Part shown: one piece after another, positions 5,031-7,623 of the stretch
Layout of the letters: each line of letters opens with the position of its first letter
How positions within the stretch are numbered: position 1 is the stretch's first letter
Program-made: the position numbers and the translations under genes
Assembly: GCA_902795255.1 (NCBI GenBank)
Contig: CADBKS010000142.1
Location: 1-7,623, forward strand
DNA: 7,623 bases
DNA from: an uncultured Chloroflexota bacterium
GTDB taxonomy: Bacteria; Chloroflexota; Anaerolineae; Anaerolineales; Anaerolineaceae
Direction: 5' to 3'
The notes under the pieces: model-generated
What the model saw: the letters and a program-made list of their open reading frames with translations, nothing else
Databases searched by the model: none
What the model was told of the DNA's origin: nothing

Positions 5031-7623
5031 ATGGACGAACAGAACTATGTAAATGAAATTGCATTCAGCCAGCCGGTGATCAATATCGGGGCCGATCCGG
5101 GAAATGATATCGTACTGCGGGGAAAAGGCGTACTGCCCTTCCATGCGATGCTGAATTATTCTGCGGATATGTGGCATCTGCTGCCGCTGGACGAATCTGT
5201 TTCCATGCGGGTCAACGGAAGAGGCGTATCAGTCGACGGTACTCCGGTACAGTCCGGTGCGGTCCTTTCACTGGGTGATTACAATCTTACGCTTTCACTG
5301 AACGGTGTTAATGCAGATATCCTGATCTCACAGGCAGCCTCTGCGGTCACGGCGGCCCCGAATGTCTCCGGACAGACGGATTCTGCCGGCGGCAGTATCC
5401 TGCTTTCGGTCACGGATTATGTACCGGCTGAACTCGAAGCGGGCAGCTCTCTCGAATTCGGGGTTTCCGTTACGAATGCCGGTCCGCTGGTCGCCAATAT
5501 GCAGCTTCAGCTGCAGGGCATCCCTTCCGCCTGGGTGCAGATCATCCCGCCGGTCCTGAATCTCAATGAGGGCCGGACCGGAACGTTTACCATCCGCATC
5601 AATCCGCCCCGTTCGTCTGCGGCCGAGGCGGGGTATTATCAGCTTCATTTTGTCGCGATCTCCCCGAACTACCCGCGGGAAACCGGGACCGCGGACACAT
5701 CGCTGACGATTCTGCCGTACAGCGAGTTCCTCGTTAACGGACCTACGCCGAGAAGACTGACCCTTTCCCGCAGAAAGCCTTCGGATTCTGCGGAACTTGT
5801 GATCATCAATAATTCGAATGCGGCTTCCAATTTTGTTGTCCGTGCATATGATGACGCGAATGAACTTAATTTCACTTACCGAAGCGGCGTGAACAGCCTG
5901 ATGCAGGGCCAGGATACGGTCATGATCCGGCCGGGCGACAACGAAAGAATTCCGCTTCAGGTCGAGGCCAAAAAGCGTCCGCTCTTTGGCCTGATGAGCC
6001 GGACACATAATTACTATACGACGGTTGCCCCTTCCGACAGGCCCGGTGACGCGCAGTCGCTGGTGGGTGAAGTGCAGGTCCGGCCGCTTATTCATGTTTT
6101 CTGGCTGTTTTTGGTCCTGATCCTGGGTCTGGTAGCGGCCTTTTTAATCTTCCAGCCCTATATCTATTCCTTTGAGGGTATTTCCGGCAAGCATACGGAG
6201 GTCATTCAGGCCGGCAACTCGGCCTGGGTCAGCTGGCGGGTTTCCCGATTTGCCAGCAAGATCACGCTTGATGACGGGAAGACGATTCGGGAGATCCCCA
6301 ATCAGGGGGAAGAATATATCACTCCGTCCGCTTCGACGACCCTGAAGATCCGGGCTGAGAATTTTATCAGCAATTTATTCGGGATCTCCCTTTATGAAAA
6401 ACAGATCAGTATCCTGCTGATCCCGAAACTTCCGACGATCGACCGTCTGGACACGGACCGGACCAATCTGTACTACAACCAGCCGGTGACGATCAACTGG
6501 GCGGTCAGCAGCAATGCGGATACCGCCGATCTCGTCGCGGACAAACAGCGGAAAAGCCTGCCCGCCGAGCAGTTCAGCGGTTCTCAGCAGAGCAATTTCA
6601 TTGCCGATACGCTGATTTCGCTCCGTGCCGTAAACGCCAGCGGTTTTGAAGTCAAAAGTGTATTCCTGAATGTGAAGCCGGATAAGATCACGCTGGATCA
6701 TTTTATTGCCTGGGTGAGGCCGAACGGCATCGCGGTCCCCGCGGACAATGACGTCCGCCGGACGACACGCTGGGGGAGCCTGCAGGCGCTTTACGGCCTG
6801 AATAATACCTCGCCGGCACGTGTGAACCCGATGCCGGATGCGCAGAGCAACACGATCGTGATCCCGGATACCTATAATTCCGGCAGCGGCAGTTCCGCGG
6901 GAATGAACCCGGAACAGCAGATGGTAGCCCAGCTGCTTTCCACCCCTGTCAGTGAGACGGAGATCCGCGGCGGGAATATGGATCCGTCTCAGCTGCTGGT
7001 AGGTCCTTCCGTAACCGCGACACCGGCGGTTCCGACTGTCGCGGCGCCGGACCGGTCCGGACAGACGCTGACCGTGCCTTCCGGTTCTCCGCAAAGCGCT
7101 TCCGCGAGCCGGGAGTTCAGTGTAAAGCTGGCCGAGATCGTTGAAGATTCCTCCGCCGACTCCGGTTACAGGGTGATCCAGTATTTCCCGGATTACGTCC
7201 TGCAGGCGGGGGAAGAGGTGCTGCTTGAATGGAGCGTGGACGGCGTTTCCAAGGTCAAGATCGATAATCTCTCGGGCGATGAACTGAACGCTTCCGATTC
7301 CACGTTTATATATCCGGAGAAATCCACAAATTATGTGCTGAATGCCGAGATCGGGAACGTGAAAAAGGCTTACTCCCTGCCGGTCAATGTGGCGGGGGCG
7401 GCGGATGACGGCCAGGGCTCCGGGCTGAAATGTGACCTGAAGGCCAACGCCACGACACTCGCTGTCCCGGGGACGGTCATGCTGACCTGGACGGGCGGCG
7501 GCAATAACCGCGTGCAGCTCATTTCCAGCGCGAAGGCAGAGGCGGAAAAGGCCGAAGCCGACAAAAAGGCTGAAGAAGAGGCAAAGGCACGGGGGGAAGA
7601 ATACAAACCGGATCCGAATGCCC
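5031..7623 (+). CDS. FHA-like / NEW3-like single-pass membrane protein with extracellular Ig-like domains, 3' partial (operon gene C)
   Basis: The frame stays open from ATG 5031 to the window edge (864 codons, no stop). Residues about 8-92 resemble an FHA domain (INIGADPGNDIVL, FHAML, VNGRGV, GAVLSLGDYNLTL), but the GR Arg is Ala21 and the Ser of the S-x-x-H motif is Leu35. Residues about 122-228 are an Ig/NEW3-like domain (SVTNAGP, LQGIPSAWV, GTFTIRI, GYYQLHFVAIS). A second beta domain spans about 233-350. A membrane helix lies at about 353-374. Basic residues before it place the N-terminal part inside and the rest outside. Outside are Ig-like repeats at about 385-466, 467-548 and 712-787, each with a strand such as VTINWAV or VLLEWSV, plus a Ser/Pro/Thr-rich linker (about 605-695). 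A further Ig-like domain begins at about 798 but runs into an Ala/Glu/Lys helix-like stretch (833-856). The start has a weak GAAAG signal 8 bases upstream. Its exact function is unknown; a membrane scaffold is likely. Confidence 0.85.
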   Translation, partial: MDEQNYVNEIAFSQPVINIGADPGNDIVLRGKGVLPFHAMLNYSADMWHLLPLDESVSMRVNGRGVSVDGTPVQSGAVLSLGDYNLTLSLNGVNADILISQAASAVTAAPNVSGQTDSAGGSILLSVTDYVPAELEAGSSLEFGVSVTNAGPLVANMQLQLQGIPSAWVQIIPPVLNLNEGRTGTFTIRINPPRSSAAEAGYYQLHFVAISPNYPRETGTADTSLTILPYSEFLVNGPTPRRLTLSRRKPSDSAELVIINNSNAASNFVVRAYDDANELNFTYRSGVNSLMQGQDTVMIRPGDNERIPLQVEAKKRPLFGLMSRTHNYYTTVAPSDRPGDAQSLVGEVQVRPLIHVFWLFLVLILGLVAAFLIFQPYIYSFEGISGKHTEVIQAGNSAWVSWRVSRFASKITLDDGKTIREIPNQGEEYITPSASTTLKIRAENFISNLFGISLYEKQISILLIPKLPTIDRLDTDRTNLYYNQPVTINWAVSSNADTADLVADKQRKSLPAEQFSGSQQSNFIADTLISLRAVNASGFEVKSVFLNVKPDKITLDHFIAWVRPNGIAVPADNDVRRTTRWGSLQALYGLNNTSPARVNPMPDAQSNTIVIPDTYNSGSGSSAGMNPEQQMVAQLLSTPVSETEIRGGNMDPSQLLVGPSVTATPAVPTVAAPDRSGQTLTVPSGSPQSASASREFSVKLAEIVEDSSADSGYRVIQYFPDYVLQAGEEVLLEWSVDGVSKVKIDNLSGDELNASDSTFIYPEKSTNYVLNAEIGNVKKAYSLPVNVAGAADDGQGSGLKCDLKANATTLAVPGTVMLTWTGGGNNRVQLISSAKAEAEKAEADKKAEEEAKARGEEYKPDPNA

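Noticed and set aside
5328..6095. Minus-strand open frame of about 255 codons opposite gene C
   Set aside because: The plus-strand frame continues through it with clear FHA-like, Ig-like and membrane features. The antisense product is Arg-rich and has no recognisable domain.
6756..6866. Possible LysM-like segment in gene C (RWGSLQALYGLNN ... IVIP, residues about 580-611)
   Set aside because: The spacing of W, YG, N and the IVIP end faintly recalls LysM, but the GDT-type start and the usual PGQ turn are missing, so peptidoglycan binding cannot be supported from sequence alone.
6375..7094. Minus-strand open frame of about 239 codons opposite gene C
   Set aside because: It is also antisense to the continuous gene C frame, Arg-rich and without domain signals or a ribosome binding site.

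Overview
The window looks like bacterial chromosome of moderate GC, with one AT-rich spacer. My best guess at origin is a Chloroflexota bacterium of the Anaerolineae type. This rests on the MurA variant (Asp in place of the catalytic Cys, with a GRRRVDTH-type loop) and on long membrane proteins that combine FHA-like domains with Ig-like/NEW3-like beta-sandwich domains. It is an inference from remembered family resemblance, not from a search; other phyla remain possible.

Layout. Positions 4-26 hold a rho-independent terminator for a plus-strand gene that lies outside the window on the left. Positions 56-1333 (minus strand) encode a complete MurA, the first committed enzyme of peptidoglycan precursor synthesis. 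Its own promoter and Shine-Dalgarno sequence are visible. Positions 1334-1632 are a divergent 299-bp spacer. It carries the murA promoter, an AT-rich stretch with A/T tracts, a helically phased direct repeat (CCGCATAA twice, 11 bp apart) and a perfect TATAAT box for the rightward operon.

From 1633 to the right edge there is a three-gene plus-strand operon. Gene A (1633-3813) encodes a soluble protein with a degenerate FHA-like domain, an Ig/NEW3-like domain and a roughly 500-residue acidic, probably disordered tail containing five 48-bp tandem repeats. Gene B (3806-5005) overlaps A by 8 bp, starts with GTG behind a strong ribosome binding site, and encodes a protein with one membrane helix near each end. 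Gene C (5031 to beyond 7623) is open to the window edge. It is an FHA-like plus NEW3-like protein with one membrane helix and a large, probably extracellular, set of Ig-like domains.

Inferred working: A and C share the same N-terminal architecture (FHA-like, then NEW3-like), and B and C are membrane anchored. The three products therefore probably form one envelope-associated complex, with the FHA-like domains acting as cytoplasmic assembly modules and the C-terminal Ig-like domains of C facing outward. The usual phosphothreonine-contacting residues are partly missing from both FHA-like domains, which points to a structural role rather than canonical phosphopeptide binding. I do not recognise a named system here; this module is the most interesting part of the window. 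The link to the neighbouring murA is only positional, since it is divergently transcribed.
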